NCBI GenBank assembly: GCA_050257855.1
Contig: JBLMXQ010000139.1
Span: 1 to 64,000, forward strand
Length of the DNA stretch: 64,000 bases
Source: JBLMXQ01 sp050257855
GTDB lineage: Bacteria > Acidobacteriota > Vicinamibacteria > Vicinamibacterales > CAVVIG01
Reading direction: 5' to 3'
Shown: piece by piece, positions 16,662-24,894 of the stretch
Position numbering within the stretch: position 1 is the first letter of the stretch
Layout of the letters: every line of letters starts with the position of its first letter
Made by a program: the position numbers and the translations under genes
Notes under the pieces: generated by a model
Seen by the model: the letters and a program-made list of their open reading frames with translations, nothing else
What the model was told of the DNA's origin: nothing
Database searches by the model: none

Positions 16662-18069
16662 ATTTCGACCAGTTGGGCTGATAGTTGCTCCCCGCCCGGG
16701 TGATCTGCCGCAGCTCCTTGCCGTCGCGCGCCATCGTGAAGATCTGCGGCCTGCCCGATCGTGTCGACATGAACGCCAGATGGCGTCCGTTCGGCGCGAA
16801 CGCCGGGCTCTCGTTCGTGCCTTCGCCGAACGTCAGCTGGCGGACATTGCCGGTGGCCAGCTCGATGATCTTGATGTCGTTGCCCGGGCCCGTCCGCGCG
16901 GCGTAGGCGATCTCGTTGTAGGGCGCCGGAGACCAGGTGGGCCGGTCCGCGTACGACTCGGACGTGATCTTCCGCAGGCCCAGCCCGTCGGCACCCATCA
17001 CGTAGATCTGCGGCGTGCCCGAACGGTCCGACGTGAACGCGATCTCGGTGCCCGAAGGCGACCACGTCGGCGAGATGTCGGCGCCGGGGTGGTTGGTCAG
17101 CCGGTGCGGGGCTCCCCAGCGGCCGGAGCCGTCGCGGCTGACGACGTACAGCTCCGCGTTGCCGTCGCGCGTCGACGAAAAGCAGATCTTCGTGCCGTCG
17201 GGCGACCAGGCGGGGGTGAAGTTGTTGCCGGCCTGCTTCGTGAGCTCAGCCAGCGTGCCTTCGTAGATGTTCGAGACGAAGATGTTCGGGAGCCCGCGGA
17301 GGTACGAAGTGTAGGCGATCGAGCGGCCGTCGGGCGACCACTCCGGCGTGATGCTCAGCGTCCGGGTCGTCGTGACCCGCCGCTGGTTCGCGCCGTCGTA
17401 GTCCGAGATGTAGATCTCCTTGACGCCGCGGTTCTCGACCGTCCCGCCCATCCGCTCGCCGTCGCGATCCGAGTCGAACGTCAGCTTGGTCCGCGCGACG
17501 CCGTGCAGCCCGCGCTGCTGCAGGTGGAGATCGTCGGAGATGGTGTGGGCGAACAGCCGCGGGTTCGCCACCGACCCGGAGTACTCCTTGCCGAAGGCCG
17601 ACTGCCTGGTGCGCACCGCGAACAGACGGACGTCGACCTGCAGGCCGTTGGCCGTCTTCTGGACCGTACCGACGACGACGCCGTCCGCGTTCACCTCGCG
17701 CCACCGGTCGAACGGCACGTCGGCAAACGAGGTCGACGACGGGATCGTCCGGCTCACGTCGCGCGGGATCAGCAGGAACTCGCGCTCGAAGTCGATGTCG
17801 TCCCAAAGCACCTGCGAGATGGTCTTCGCAGCGGCCACGGTCTCGGCGTCCTTCGAGAGCGCGATGAACTCGGGGATCGCGAGCCGCGGCGGCGCGTTCG
17901 TCCCGCTGGTGATGGTCGTCGTCACCTCGGTCGGCTGCTGCGGCGGCGGGGGCGGCTGCTGCGCCGGAGTCTGCGCCCGCGCGCCGAGGGTGATGAGCGC
18001 TGCGGCCGCGACGAGTGCCGCGCACGAGAGGCGGGCCTTTGCGCCCGCGATGCGAATCATCCGTGTCAT
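16660..18069 (-). CDS. tolB: Tol-Pal system beta-propeller protein TolB
   Basis: TolB is the periplasmic shuttle between TolA and Pal. The 469-residue product has a signal peptide ending near LGARA, a proline-rich stretch, the N-terminal domain (RLAIPEFIAL to about residue 200), and a six-bladed propeller made of WD40-like beta repeats (SPDGRSIAYTS, SPDGTKICFSS, SPSGTEIAFTS, APNGRHLAFMS). The four-base overlap with tolA indicates coupled translation. A perfect palindrome covers its stop codon. Confidence 0.95.
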   Translation of the reverse strand: MTRMIRIAGAKARLSCAALVAAAALITLGARAQTPAQQPPPPPQQPTEVTTTITSGTNAPPRLAIPEFIALSKDAETVAAAKTISQVLWDDIDFEREFLLIPRDVSRTIPSSTSFADVPFDRWREVNADGVVVGTVQKTANGLQVDVRLFAVRTRQSAFGKEYSGSVANPRLFAHTISDDLHLQQRGLHGVARTKLTFDSDRDGERMGGTVENRGVKEIYISDYDGANQRRVTTTRTLSITPEWSPDGRSIAYTSYLRGLPNIFVSNIYEGTLAELTKQAGNNFTPAWSPDGTKICFSSTRDGNAELYVVSRDGSGRWGAPHRLTNHPGADISPTWSPSGTEIAFTSDRSGTPQIYVMGADGLGLRKITSESYADRPTWSPAPYNEIAYAARTGPGNDIKIIELATGNVRQLTFGEGTNESPAFAPNGRHLAFMSTRSGRPQIFTMARDGKELRQITRAGSNYQPNWSK

Positions 18070-18857
18070 CGTTGATACTGGAAATTCAAGTGAACGCCCA
18101 ATGTCGGATTCGAGTACGCCGGCGGAAGCGGGGGCAGCTGCCGCGTCATGACGACGGCGCGCTGCGCCATCAGGTCGAGCGCCGTGTACCCGCTCGATTT
18201 CTCGAGTTCCACGTCGGTCAGGCGCCCGTCGCGCTGAATCGTGAACTTGATCCCCGCCACGCCGGCGACTTCGGCCTGGGGGTTCCAGTTCGCGCGAATC
18301 CGCTCGACCATCGTCATCAAGTAGTCCGGGCAGCAGAAGTTCGCGACGTCGAGCGTCGCGCCGACGCCGGCGCCGCCGCCGCTCGACAGGCCGAAGCCCT
18401 GGCCGCGCGCGCCGGTCTCGGCGACGCCCTGGCCCTCGCTGACCTCCTTGCCCTTCGTCGGCGTCCGCCCGCGCGCCTCCTTCGGCGCCTGCTTCACGTC
18501 GGGCGCGGGACGCGCGCGTGTCGGCCTGGCCGTCTCCTTGGGCAGCGTCATCTCAGGAGCTTTCGCGGCCGGAGGACGAATCGGCTCGGGCCGGACGCTG
18601 GGCGTCTGGACCGCCTGCTGCACCGGGCGCGCCGCCAGCGGCGTCTCGCCGCCGCTCGACGGTCCAGGCGTGCCGCCGCCGAGCGTAATCGTCATCACCG
18701 TCTGCGGCTCCGAGGCGCCGCGCGACCACCACGCCGCCGGCGCGAGCACCGCGATTGCGAGCAGGGCCGCGTGCGCGGCGAGCGAGACCGTCACCATGCG
18801 CTGGAGGCCGGCCGGCTCCTGCATCCGATCGCGCAGCACGTCGGTGACGTCGCTCAT
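18066..18857 (-). CDS. tolA: TolA/TonB-type energy transducer
   Basis: The product (263 residues) spans the inner membrane once near the N-terminus (about residues 24-45), has a Pro/Lys/Arg-rich periplasmic stretch, and ends in a TonB/TolA C-terminal domain (about residues 180-263; VERIRANWNPQAEVAG, IKFTIQRDGRLTDVELEKSSGY). In E. coli TolA is about 420 residues with a long helical domain; here this is short, which makes the protein look more like TonB. Its position between tolR and tolB, overlapping both by four bases, supports the TolA role. Confidence 0.88.
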   Translation of the reverse strand: MSDVTDVLRDRMQEPAGLQRMVTVSLAAHAALLAIAVLAPAAWWSRGASEPQTVMTITLGGGTPGPSSGGETPLAARPVQQAVQTPSVRPEPIRPPAAKAPEMTLPKETARPTRARPAPDVKQAPKEARGRTPTKGKEVSEGQGVAETGARGQGFGLSSGGGAGVGATLDVANFCCPDYLMTMVERIRANWNPQAEVAGVAGIKFTIQRDGRLTDVELEKSSGYTALDLMAQRAVVMTRQLPPLPPAYSNPTLGVHLNFQYQR

Positions 18858-19315
18858 CGCTCTCCGGGCACTCTCGTGACGATGCCGACGTCCTCGACGC
18901 CGGCGGCTTTCAGCAGGCCGAACACGTCCATGAGATCCTGCACCTGCAGGCCGCCGTCGCTCCGCAGGTACACCTGCTTCTTCGCGCGGCCCTCCATCTT
19001 CTGACGGATGCGCTCCTGCAGCACCTCGACGTGGATCGGCTCGTCGTTGAGGTCCACGATGTGATCGCGGGGGTAGGTGAGCGGCACCGTCACGAACACG
19101 CGTTCGTTCGTGATTTGGTTCGAGCGGGTCGACACGGGCAGGCGCACGTCGACACCCCGCTGAATCATCGGCGCCGTCACCATGAAGATGATGAGCAGCA
19201 CCAGCATCACGTCCACGAGCGGGACGACGTTGATCTCGGCGAGCGAGGTCGAGACACGGCGGCCGCGCCCGAGGCGGCTCGGCGCCGCCGAAGGAATCGC
19301 TTGGACCTTGGGCAT
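18854..19315 (-). CDS. tolR: TolR/ExbD-family proton-channel subunit
   Basis: TolR works with TolQ as the proton-driven motor for TolA. The 153-residue product has a short cytoplasmic N-terminus, one membrane helix with the essential aspartate in INVVPLVDVMLVLLIIFMV (residues about 27-45), and a periplasmic domain (QVYLRSDGGLQVQDLMDVFGLLKAAG). Four bases separate it from tolQ; it overlaps tolA by four bases. Confidence 0.94.
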   Translation of the reverse strand: MPKVQAIPSAAPSRLGRGRRVSTSLAEINVVPLVDVMLVLLIIFMVTAPMIQRGVDVRLPVSTRSNQITNERVFVTVPLTYPRDHIVDLNDEPIHVEVLQERIRQKMEGRAKKQVYLRSDGGLQVQDLMDVFGLLKAAGVEDVGIVTRVPGER

Positions 19316-19319
19316 CGAC

Positions 19320-20099
19320 TTACGTGAAGTTCCGTTCGGCGATATTCAGGAACTCCATGGCGAAATCGTCCATCTCGGAAGCGAAGAGCTTCACGCGGTT
19401 CGTCAGATGGTTGTAGAAATAGACGGCCGGAATGGCCGCGAACAGCCCGGCGGCGGTCGCGACGAGGGCTTCGGCAATGCCGGGCGCCACGACGCCGAGG
19501 TTCGTCGATCCGGTCTGACCGATGCCCTGGAACGCGCTCATGATCCCCCACACCGTGCCGAACAGGCCGATGAACGGTGCGATGCTCGCCGTCGTCGCCA
19601 GGAACGGGATGTGATGTTCGAGCTTGTTGACCTCGACGACCGACGCGCGCATCAGCGCGCGATCGACCGCCGACAGGCTCTTGAGAATAGGACGTGCGGC
19701 GACGGCGCGCGGATTGGACGCCACGCCGGCGACCTCGGCCGGCGCCGTCTGCCGGAGCTGCCCGGTCAGCTCTGCATAGCCCGACTCGAACAGGCCGACG
19801 AGCGGACTCTGGCCGAGCGAGCGGCAGACCGCCTGGACTTCCGAGAACTTGTTGCTGCGCCGGAACACATCCAGGAAGCTCGACGTCTGGCGCTCGGAGC
19901 GCCGGAACGTCCAGAGCTTGTACAGAATGATGCCCCAGGAGACGATCGAGAAAACAGCCAGGATCAGGAGAACGACTTTGCTGATAGTGCTCGATTGGGC
20001 GACGAGCTCGTAGAACGACGGGCTCGACCCCGCATCCGACGCAGGCCCTCCCTGCGCCTGCAACTGCAGGGCGAGGAGGACGCTTCCAAGCGTGCGCAA
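19320..20099 (-). CDS. tolQ: TolQ/ExbB/MotA-family proton channel protein
   Basis: TolQ forms the proton channel with TolR. The 259-residue product has a membrane helix at about residues 35-55 (ISKVVLLILAVFSIVSWGII), a cytoplasmic loop, then the paired helices with FIGLFGTVWGIMSAFQGI and EALVATAAGLFAAIPAVYFYN. I placed the start at TTG 20099 because GGAGG lies five bases upstream (20105-20109). A GTG at 20150 would give 17 more residues, but it abuts the -10 of the predicted promoter and would lie upstream of the transcript. This is the first gene of an eight-gene run ending with the cupin gene. Confidence 0.9.
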   Translation of the reverse strand: MRTLGSVLLALQLQAQGGPASDAGSSPSFYELVAQSSTISKVVLLILAVFSIVSWGIILYKLWTFRRSERQTSSFLDVFRRSNKFSEVQAVCRSLGQSPLVGLFESGYAELTGQLRQTAPAEVAGVASNPRAVAARPILKSLSAVDRALMRASVVEVNKLEHHIPFLATTASIAPFIGLFGTVWGIMSAFQGIGQTGSTNLGVVAPGIAEALVATAAGLFAAIPAVYFYNHLTNRVKLFASEMDDFAMEFLNIAERNFT

Positions 20100-20104
20100 A
20101 CGGG

Positions 20105-20109
20105 CCTCC
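20105..20109 (-). promoter_or_regulatory. Shine-Dalgarno site deciding the tolQ start
   Basis: On the minus strand GGAGG is followed by five bases and TTG (20099-20097). The spacing is ideal, and no comparable site precedes the upstream GTG at 20150. Confidence 0.65.
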
Positions 20110-20150
20110 GCAACATGGCTGTGCGCCGCTGGGACAGCGCGTTGCTGCAC

Positions 20151-20179
20151 ACGATAGCACGGCCCCGGATCGCTGTCAA
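20151..20179 (-). promoter_or_regulatory. Sigma70-type promoter of the tol operon
   Basis: On the minus strand TTGACA (20179-20174, a perfect -35) is followed by a 17-base spacer and TATCGT (20156-20151). Transcription would begin near 20144, about 45 bases ahead of the TTG start of tolQ. The recN gene runs the other way from the same gap. Confidence 0.65.
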
Positions 20180-20265
20180 ACCTATGTTATGATTGGAGTT
20201 CTCTCTCTTTTCGGCCGGCCGCGGCCTTTTCAGATGTTCCGCGCCCGCAGCGCGCCGCTGCTCTG

Positions 20266-22029
20266 ATGCTTCGCTTCCTCCGCATCCGGAACCTGGCGGT
20301 CATCGACGCCGCCGACGTCGAGTTCGAGCCGGGATTCAACGTCCTGACCGGCGAGACCGGCGCCGGCAAGTCGATCCTCGTCGAAGCCGTCGGGCTGCTG
20401 CTCGGTGGCCGCGCCTCGGCGGACCTCGTTCGTACGGGCGAGGACGCCGCCTCCATCGAAGCGATCTTCGACAGGGCTGGAGAAGAGCTGCTGGTGCGCC
20501 GCGAGATCACGGCGCAGGGGCGGAGCCGCGCGTTCGTCAACGGCGCTCTGGCGACCGCCGGTGTGCTCCGGGATCTGTCGTCGCGCCTCGTGGAGCTGCA
20601 CGGCCAGCACGAGCACGAGACGCTGCTCGACCCGGCGACGCACCTCGGCGTGCTCGACACGTTCGGCGGCCTCGAGCCGTTCGCGACGCCGGTCGCCGCC
20701 GCCTTCGCCGTGCTGCAGTCGATCGGCGCCGAGCTCGATCGCGTGCGGCGCGCCGGCGCCGACCGCGACGCGCGCCAGGAGCTGGCCGCGTTCCAGCTCG
20801 CGGAGCTGGAGCGCGCGGCCCTAGCCGATCCCGGAGAGGACGCCGAGCTCTCGGCGTTGCGGCAGGTGCTTGCGAGCGCCGAGCGCGTCGAGCGGCTGTG
20901 CGCTGAGAGCTACGCCTCGCTGTACGAGAACGACGAGGCGGTCCTGGCTTCGCTCGGGGCGGTCTGGAAGCGGGTGGGGGAGCTGGCCGCGCTGGATCCG
21001 CGGTTCCAGCCGTATCTCGACGCGCGCGACGGCATCAAGTCACAGCTCGAGGACCTGGCGCTGTTCCTGCGCCGCTATGCGGACGGCATCGAAGCGTCGC
21101 CCACGCGGCTGCAGCAGGTGGAGGAGCGCCTCGCCCTGCTCGAACGTCTCAAGCGCAAGTACGGACCGACGCTCGCCGAGGTGATGGCGCGGCGGGACGC
21201 GCTCGGGCGGGAGCTGGCGGAGCTGGCGGGCCGCGACGAGCGGATTGCGGAGCTCGAACGCGAGCGGGCGCGGTCGCGGACCGCGTACGTCTCGGCTGCG
21301 GCGGCGCTCGGGCGGGAGCGCCGGCGGGCCGCGCGGGAATTCGCGGCAGCGCTCGAGTCGCTCGTCGGGGAGCTCGCGATGGAGCAGACGCGCTTCGAGG
21401 TCCGCTTTCGCGAGGACCAGCTGCCCGAGGCCGCCTGGTCCGCGCGCGGCACCGACGAAGCCGAGTTCTTCGTGTCGCCGAATCCCGGCGAGGACCTCCG
21501 GCCGCTGGCCCGGATCGTCTCCGGCGGCGAGCTGTCGCGCATCATGCTGGCGATCAAGACGCTGACGGCGACGACGCGGCTCGGCTTCAGCGACGCGACG
21601 GACCGGCCGCCGAGCGCCGCAGCGCCCGGCCTGATCTTCGACGAGGTCGACGCCGGGATTGGCGGCCGCGTGGCCGACGTGGTCGGGCGCAAGCTGCGCG
21701 CGCTGGGATCGGCGTTCCAGGTGCTGTGCATCACGCACCTGCCGCAGATCGCGGCGTACGGCGACACGCACTTCCAGATCGAGAAGCGGGTCGAGGGAGG
21801 GCGCACGCGGACGCGGGTGGTCCGGCTGGACGAACCCGGCCGGGTCGAGGAGCTGGCGAGGATGCTCGGCGGCGAGGCGGTCACCGATCGGGTTCGCGCC
21901 TCGGCGCGTGAGATGATTGCGGGGCGCCGCGCGGCCGGGGCGAAAGGCGAAGACCCGCCGAAAGGCGAAAGCGAAAGTCGCCGGCGGCGGAGCACCCCCG
22001 GCGGCCGGATGAACGACGACCGCCGATGA
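20266..22029 (+). CDS. recN: DNA repair protein RecN
   Basis: RecN is an SMC-like ATPase that holds broken DNA ends during recombinational repair. The 587-residue product has the N-terminal Walker A GETGAGKS (residues about 29-36), a coiled-coil middle (about 170-370), the ABC signature region IVSGGELSRIMLAIK, Walker B LIFDEVDAGIGG and the final CITHLPQIAAYGD. The last 40 residues are a charged, family-atypical tail (EDPPKGESESRRRRSTPGG). The gene is divergent from tolQ; a TATGAT at 20188 could be its -10 but no good -35 is visible. Confidence 0.95.
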   Translation: MLRFLRIRNLAVIDAADVEFEPGFNVLTGETGAGKSILVEAVGLLLGGRASADLVRTGEDAASIEAIFDRAGEELLVRREITAQGRSRAFVNGALATAGVLRDLSSRLVELHGQHEHETLLDPATHLGVLDTFGGLEPFATPVAAAFAVLQSIGAELDRVRRAGADRDARQELAAFQLAELERAALADPGEDAELSALRQVLASAERVERLCAESYASLYENDEAVLASLGAVWKRVGELAALDPRFQPYLDARDGIKSQLEDLALFLRRYADGIEASPTRLQQVEERLALLERLKRKYGPTLAEVMARRDALGRELAELAGRDERIAELERERARSRTAYVSAAAALGRERRRAAREFAAALESLVGELAMEQTRFEVRFREDQLPEAAWSARGTDEAEFFVSPNPGEDLRPLARIVSGGELSRIMLAIKTLTATTRLGFSDATDRPPSAAAPGLIFDEVDAGIGGRVADVVGRKLRALGSAFQVLCITHLPQIAAYGDTHFQIEKRVEGGRTRTRVVRLDEPGRVEELARMLGGEAVTDRVRASAREMIAGRRAAGAKGEDPPKGESESRRRRSTPGGRMNDDRR

Positions 22030-22081
22030 ATAAGTATGCGGCGAGAGCCGGCGCGGATCGCCGGTCCGGAGCGGACACCTG

Positions 22082-23455
22082 ATGGCGCGGAAATACCTCA
22101 TCGAGACGTTCGGCTGCCAGATGAACGTGCACGACTCGGAGCGGATGGCCGGTCTGCTCGAGCAGGCGGGGTTCGAAGCAACCGAGGAGGCCGCCGACGC
22201 CGACGTCGTGGTCATCAACACGTGCAGCGTGCGGGAGCACGCGGAGGAGAAGCTGTACACGCGGCTGGGGGAGCTGCGGCAGCTGGCGGCCGAGCAGGGC
22301 CGGGATCCGATTGTGGCGGTCGCCGGCTGCGTGGCACAGCAGGAGGGTGCGGCGATTCTCGGGCGCGCTCCCGGCGTGGCCGACATCATCGTGGGCACGC
22401 AGGCTCTCAGGCGCCTGCCGATGCTCGTCGAGGCGGCGTCGGCTCATGCCGGAGCCCCGCTCCTGGATCTCGACCCCTACGAAGACGTGACGTTCCCGCT
22501 GGGCGTGACGCGGCGGGGCGATCCGGTCAAGGCGTACGTCACGATCATCGAAGGGTGCAACGAGTTCTGCAGCTTCTGCGTCGTGCCGTACACGCGCGGG
22601 CACGAGCGGATGCGCCCGAAGGCGGACATCCTGGCCGAGGTCCGCGAGGCGGCGGCCGGCGGCCGGCGCGAGGTGCAGCTCCTCGGACAGATCGTCAACC
22701 ACTACGAGGCGCCGGACGACCCGGCGTGCGACTTCACGGGGCTCGTCGAGGCGGTGCACGAGGTGGCGGGCATCGAGCGCATCCGCTTCGCGAGCCCGCA
22801 TCCGCGGCACGTCGACGAGCGGTTCCTCGCGGCGATGGCGCGCCTGCCGAAAGTCTGCCGGCACCTCCACCTGCCGGTGCAGTCGGGCTCGACGCGCGTG
22901 CTCGCGGCGATGCGGCGGCGGTACACGCGGGACAGCTACCTCGCGCTCGTCGACCGGATCCGCGACCGCCTGCCGGAGGTGGCGCTCTCGACCGATATAA
23001 TCGTCGGCTTCCCGGGCGAGACCGCGGCCGACTTCGAGGAGACGCTGTCGCTCGTCGAGGCGGTGCGATTCGGGAGCATCTTCTCGTACAAGTACTCGGC
23101 GCGCCCGAACACGCTGGCCGACAAGCGGCTCGCCGACGACGTGCCGGGGGAGGAGAAGACGCGGCGGATCGTGGCGCTGCAGGCGCGGCAGCGCGAGATC
23201 CAGATCGAACAGCACGGCGCGCTCGTCGGGCGGACCGTGGAGGTGCTCGTCGATGCGGCGAGCCGGCGGCGGGCGAGCGAGCTGTCGGGCCGGACCTCGA
23301 CCAACCTGGTCGTCAACCTGCCGGGAGCGCCCGCCTGGATCGGACGGACGCTGCCGGTCCGGGTGGAGCGCGCGGGGGCGCACAGCGTGTGGGGCCGGGT
23401 CGCGGTGGACGCCGCGCCGGCCGGGTTGCTTGACAGCGCCGCAGCCGGCGCCTAG
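22082..23455 (+). CDS. miaB: tRNA-2-methylthio-N6-dimethylallyladenosine synthase MiaB
   Basis: MiaB adds a methylthio group to isopentenyl-A37 of tRNAs, using two iron-sulfur clusters and S-adenosylmethionine. The 457-residue product has the N-terminal UPF0004 domain with three cluster cysteines (ETFGCQMNVHDSE, VINTCSVREHAE, AVAGCVAQQ), the radical-SAM triad CNEFCSFC within EGCNEFCSFCVVPYTRG, and a C-terminal TRAM domain that binds tRNA. The ATG is 52 bases after recN. Twelve bases separate it from the next gene, so recN, miaB and the nuclease-family gene may form one transcript. Confidence 0.95.
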   Translation: MARKYLIETFGCQMNVHDSERMAGLLEQAGFEATEEAADADVVVINTCSVREHAEEKLYTRLGELRQLAAEQGRDPIVAVAGCVAQQEGAAILGRAPGVADIIVGTQALRRLPMLVEAASAHAGAPLLDLDPYEDVTFPLGVTRRGDPVKAYVTIIEGCNEFCSFCVVPYTRGHERMRPKADILAEVREAAAGGRREVQLLGQIVNHYEAPDDPACDFTGLVEAVHEVAGIERIRFASPHPRHVDERFLAAMARLPKVCRHLHLPVQSGSTRVLAAMRRRYTRDSYLALVDRIRDRLPEVALSTDIIVGFPGETAADFEETLSLVEAVRFGSIFSYKYSARPNTLADKRLADDVPGEEKTRRIVALQARQREIQIEQHGALVGRTVEVLVDAASRRRASELSGRTSTNLVVNLPGAPAWIGRTLPVRVERAGAHSVWGRVAVDAAPAGLLDSAAAGA

Positions 23456-23467
23456 GTTGGTAGCAGC

Positions 23468-23953
23468 ATGCAGATCGAGATGACGCTCAAGGGGCTGATG
23501 GTCGATCCCATCACCAACATGCCGATCGTGATCCTGCGCGACAAGGACGGGCAACGGGTGCTGCCGATCTGGGTCGGCATCTTCGAGGCGAACGCGATCG
23601 CGCTGCAGATCGAGAACATCGCGACGCCGCGGCCGATGACGCACGACCTGCTGCGCAACGTGATCCAGGATCTGAAGGCCACCGTGGAGAAGGTGGTCGT
23701 CTGCGATCTGCAGGAGAACACGTTCTACGCGCTCATCTACCTGTCGCTCGCCGGCGACACGCTGGCGGTCGACGCGCGCCCGAGCGACGCCATCGCGCTC
23801 GCGCTCCGGACGCGGGCGCCGATCTACGTCGAGGACAGCGTCATCGACAACGCCAAGACGGTCGACTTCTCGTCGGAGAAGGCCGATGCCGACCGTCTCC
23901 AGAAGTGGCTCGAGAGCCTCGACCCGGACGATCTGGGCAAGTACAAGATGTAG
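23468..23953 (+). CDS. Bifunctional nuclease family protein (DUF151)
   Basis: The 161-residue product matches the DUF151/bifunctional nuclease family: VLPIWVGIFEANAIALQIE, TPRPMTHDLLRNVIQDLKA, and the signature VDARPSDAIALALRTRAPIYV split over the middle. Members have been described with RNase and DNase activity, but the role in this organism is unknown. It starts 12 bases after miaB, a pairing often seen in diverse bacteria. A charged C-terminal helix (DADRLQKWLESLDPDDLGKYKM in part) is common in the family. Confidence 0.9.
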   Translation: MQIEMTLKGLMVDPITNMPIVILRDKDGQRVLPIWVGIFEANAIALQIENIATPRPMTHDLLRNVIQDLKATVEKVVVCDLQENTFYALIYLSLAGDTLAVDARPSDAIALALRTRAPIYVEDSVIDNAKTVDFSSEKADADRLQKWLESLDPDDLGKYKM

Positions 23954-24012
23954 GCCGGGCCCCTGCGAGCGGCCATCCCCAATCGGCAGCAGAATGTCTG
24001 CCGGCCGACAAT

Positions 24013-24047
24013 CCGGCTAACCTCCTGCGGATCAGCTGATTAGCCGG
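24013..24047. repeat. Inverted repeat in the gap before parAB
   Basis: CCGGCTAA (24013-24020) pairs with TTAGCCGG (24040-24047) across a 19-base loop. The right arm can alternatively pair through GCCGGCAG with CTGCCGGC at 23999-24006. The structure lies after the stop of the DUF151 gene and ahead of the parAB promoter, so it may end the upstream transcript, although only a short A/T stretch follows. Confidence 0.4.
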
Positions 24048-24065
24048 CAGGATTTAATTCGTTCA

Positions 24066-24094
24066 TTGACACCCTGCCGCGGCATTCCTACAAT
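24066..24094 (+). promoter_or_regulatory. Sigma70-type promoter of parAB
   Basis: TTGACA (24066-24071), a 17-base spacer and TACAAT (24089-24094) make a near-consensus promoter. Transcription would start near 24101, about 38 bases before the parA ATG. It shows parAB is transcribed independently of the DUF151 gene. Confidence 0.8.
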
Positions 24095-24138
24095 AGCCGC
24101 GTCTCGCCACTTCACACTACGACACCGATGACCAGTCG

Positions 24139-24894
24139 ATGATCGTCGCCATCGCGAACCAGAAAGGCGGCGTGGGGAAGACCACGACCGCGATCAACCT
24201 CGCCGCCGCCCTCGCGCTCCGCGGCAAGCGCACCCTCCTCGTCGACCTGGACCCGCAGGCGAACAGCACGATGTCGTTCCTCGACATCGCGCAGGTGACC
24301 CGCAGCGTCTACGACGCGATCGCGGAGCCCGGCGTCCCGCTCAAGGACGTCGTCGTGCCGTCGCCGGTCGAGAACCTCTGGGTGGCGCCCGCGCGGATCG
24401 CGCTCGCCAAGCTCGAGGCGAAGCTGGTCGGCGAGATGGACGCGCACTTCCGGCTCAAGGACCAGCTCGAGCCGCTGCGCCACGAGTTCCCGCAGGTCGT
24501 CATCGACTGTCCGCCGACGCTCGGACTCCTGACCGTCAACGCGCTCGTCGCCGCGACGCATCTCCTCATCCCGATCCAGTCGTCGTACTTCGCCCTCGAG
24601 GGCACCGACGACCTGCTCGAGACGATCGAGAAGGTGCGCGCGCGCCCGAATCCCGCCCTCCGCATCCTGGGCGTCGTCATCACCATGCACGACAAGCGGA
24701 CGGCGCTCGCCCGCGACATCCGCTCGCAGATCCAGAAGGTCTTCGGCGGCAAGGTGTTCAAGACCGTGATCACCAAGAGCGTCCGGCTCGAGGAGAGCCC
24801 GGCCTACAAGGAGTCCATCTTCACCTTCGCGCCCGACTCGACCGGCGCGACCGAGTACTACCGGCTCTGCGAGGAGGTCATCGATCGTGCCTAG
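24139..24894 (+). CDS. parA: Chromosome-partitioning ATPase ParA
   Basis: ParA is the ATP-dependent motor that moves ParB-bound origins. The 251-residue product has the deviant Walker A KGGVGKTT (about residues 10-17), the A' motif LLVDLDPQANST, and Walker B VVIDCPPTLGLLT. There is no N-terminal HTH, so it belongs to the short, chromosomal or type Ib-like class. It overlaps parB by eight bases. The usual neighbours of chromosomal parAB (rsmG, mnmG) are not here. Confidence 0.92.
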   Translation: MIVAIANQKGGVGKTTTAINLAAALALRGKRTLLVDLDPQANSTMSFLDIAQVTRSVYDAIAEPGVPLKDVVVPSPVENLWVAPARIALAKLEAKLVGEMDAHFRLKDQLEPLRHEFPQVVIDCPPTLGLLTVNALVAATHLLIPIQSSYFALEGTDDLLETIEKVRARPNPALRILGVVITMHDKRTALARDIRSQIQKVFGGKVFKTVITKSVRLEESPAYKESIFTFAPDSTGATEYYRLCEEVIDRA

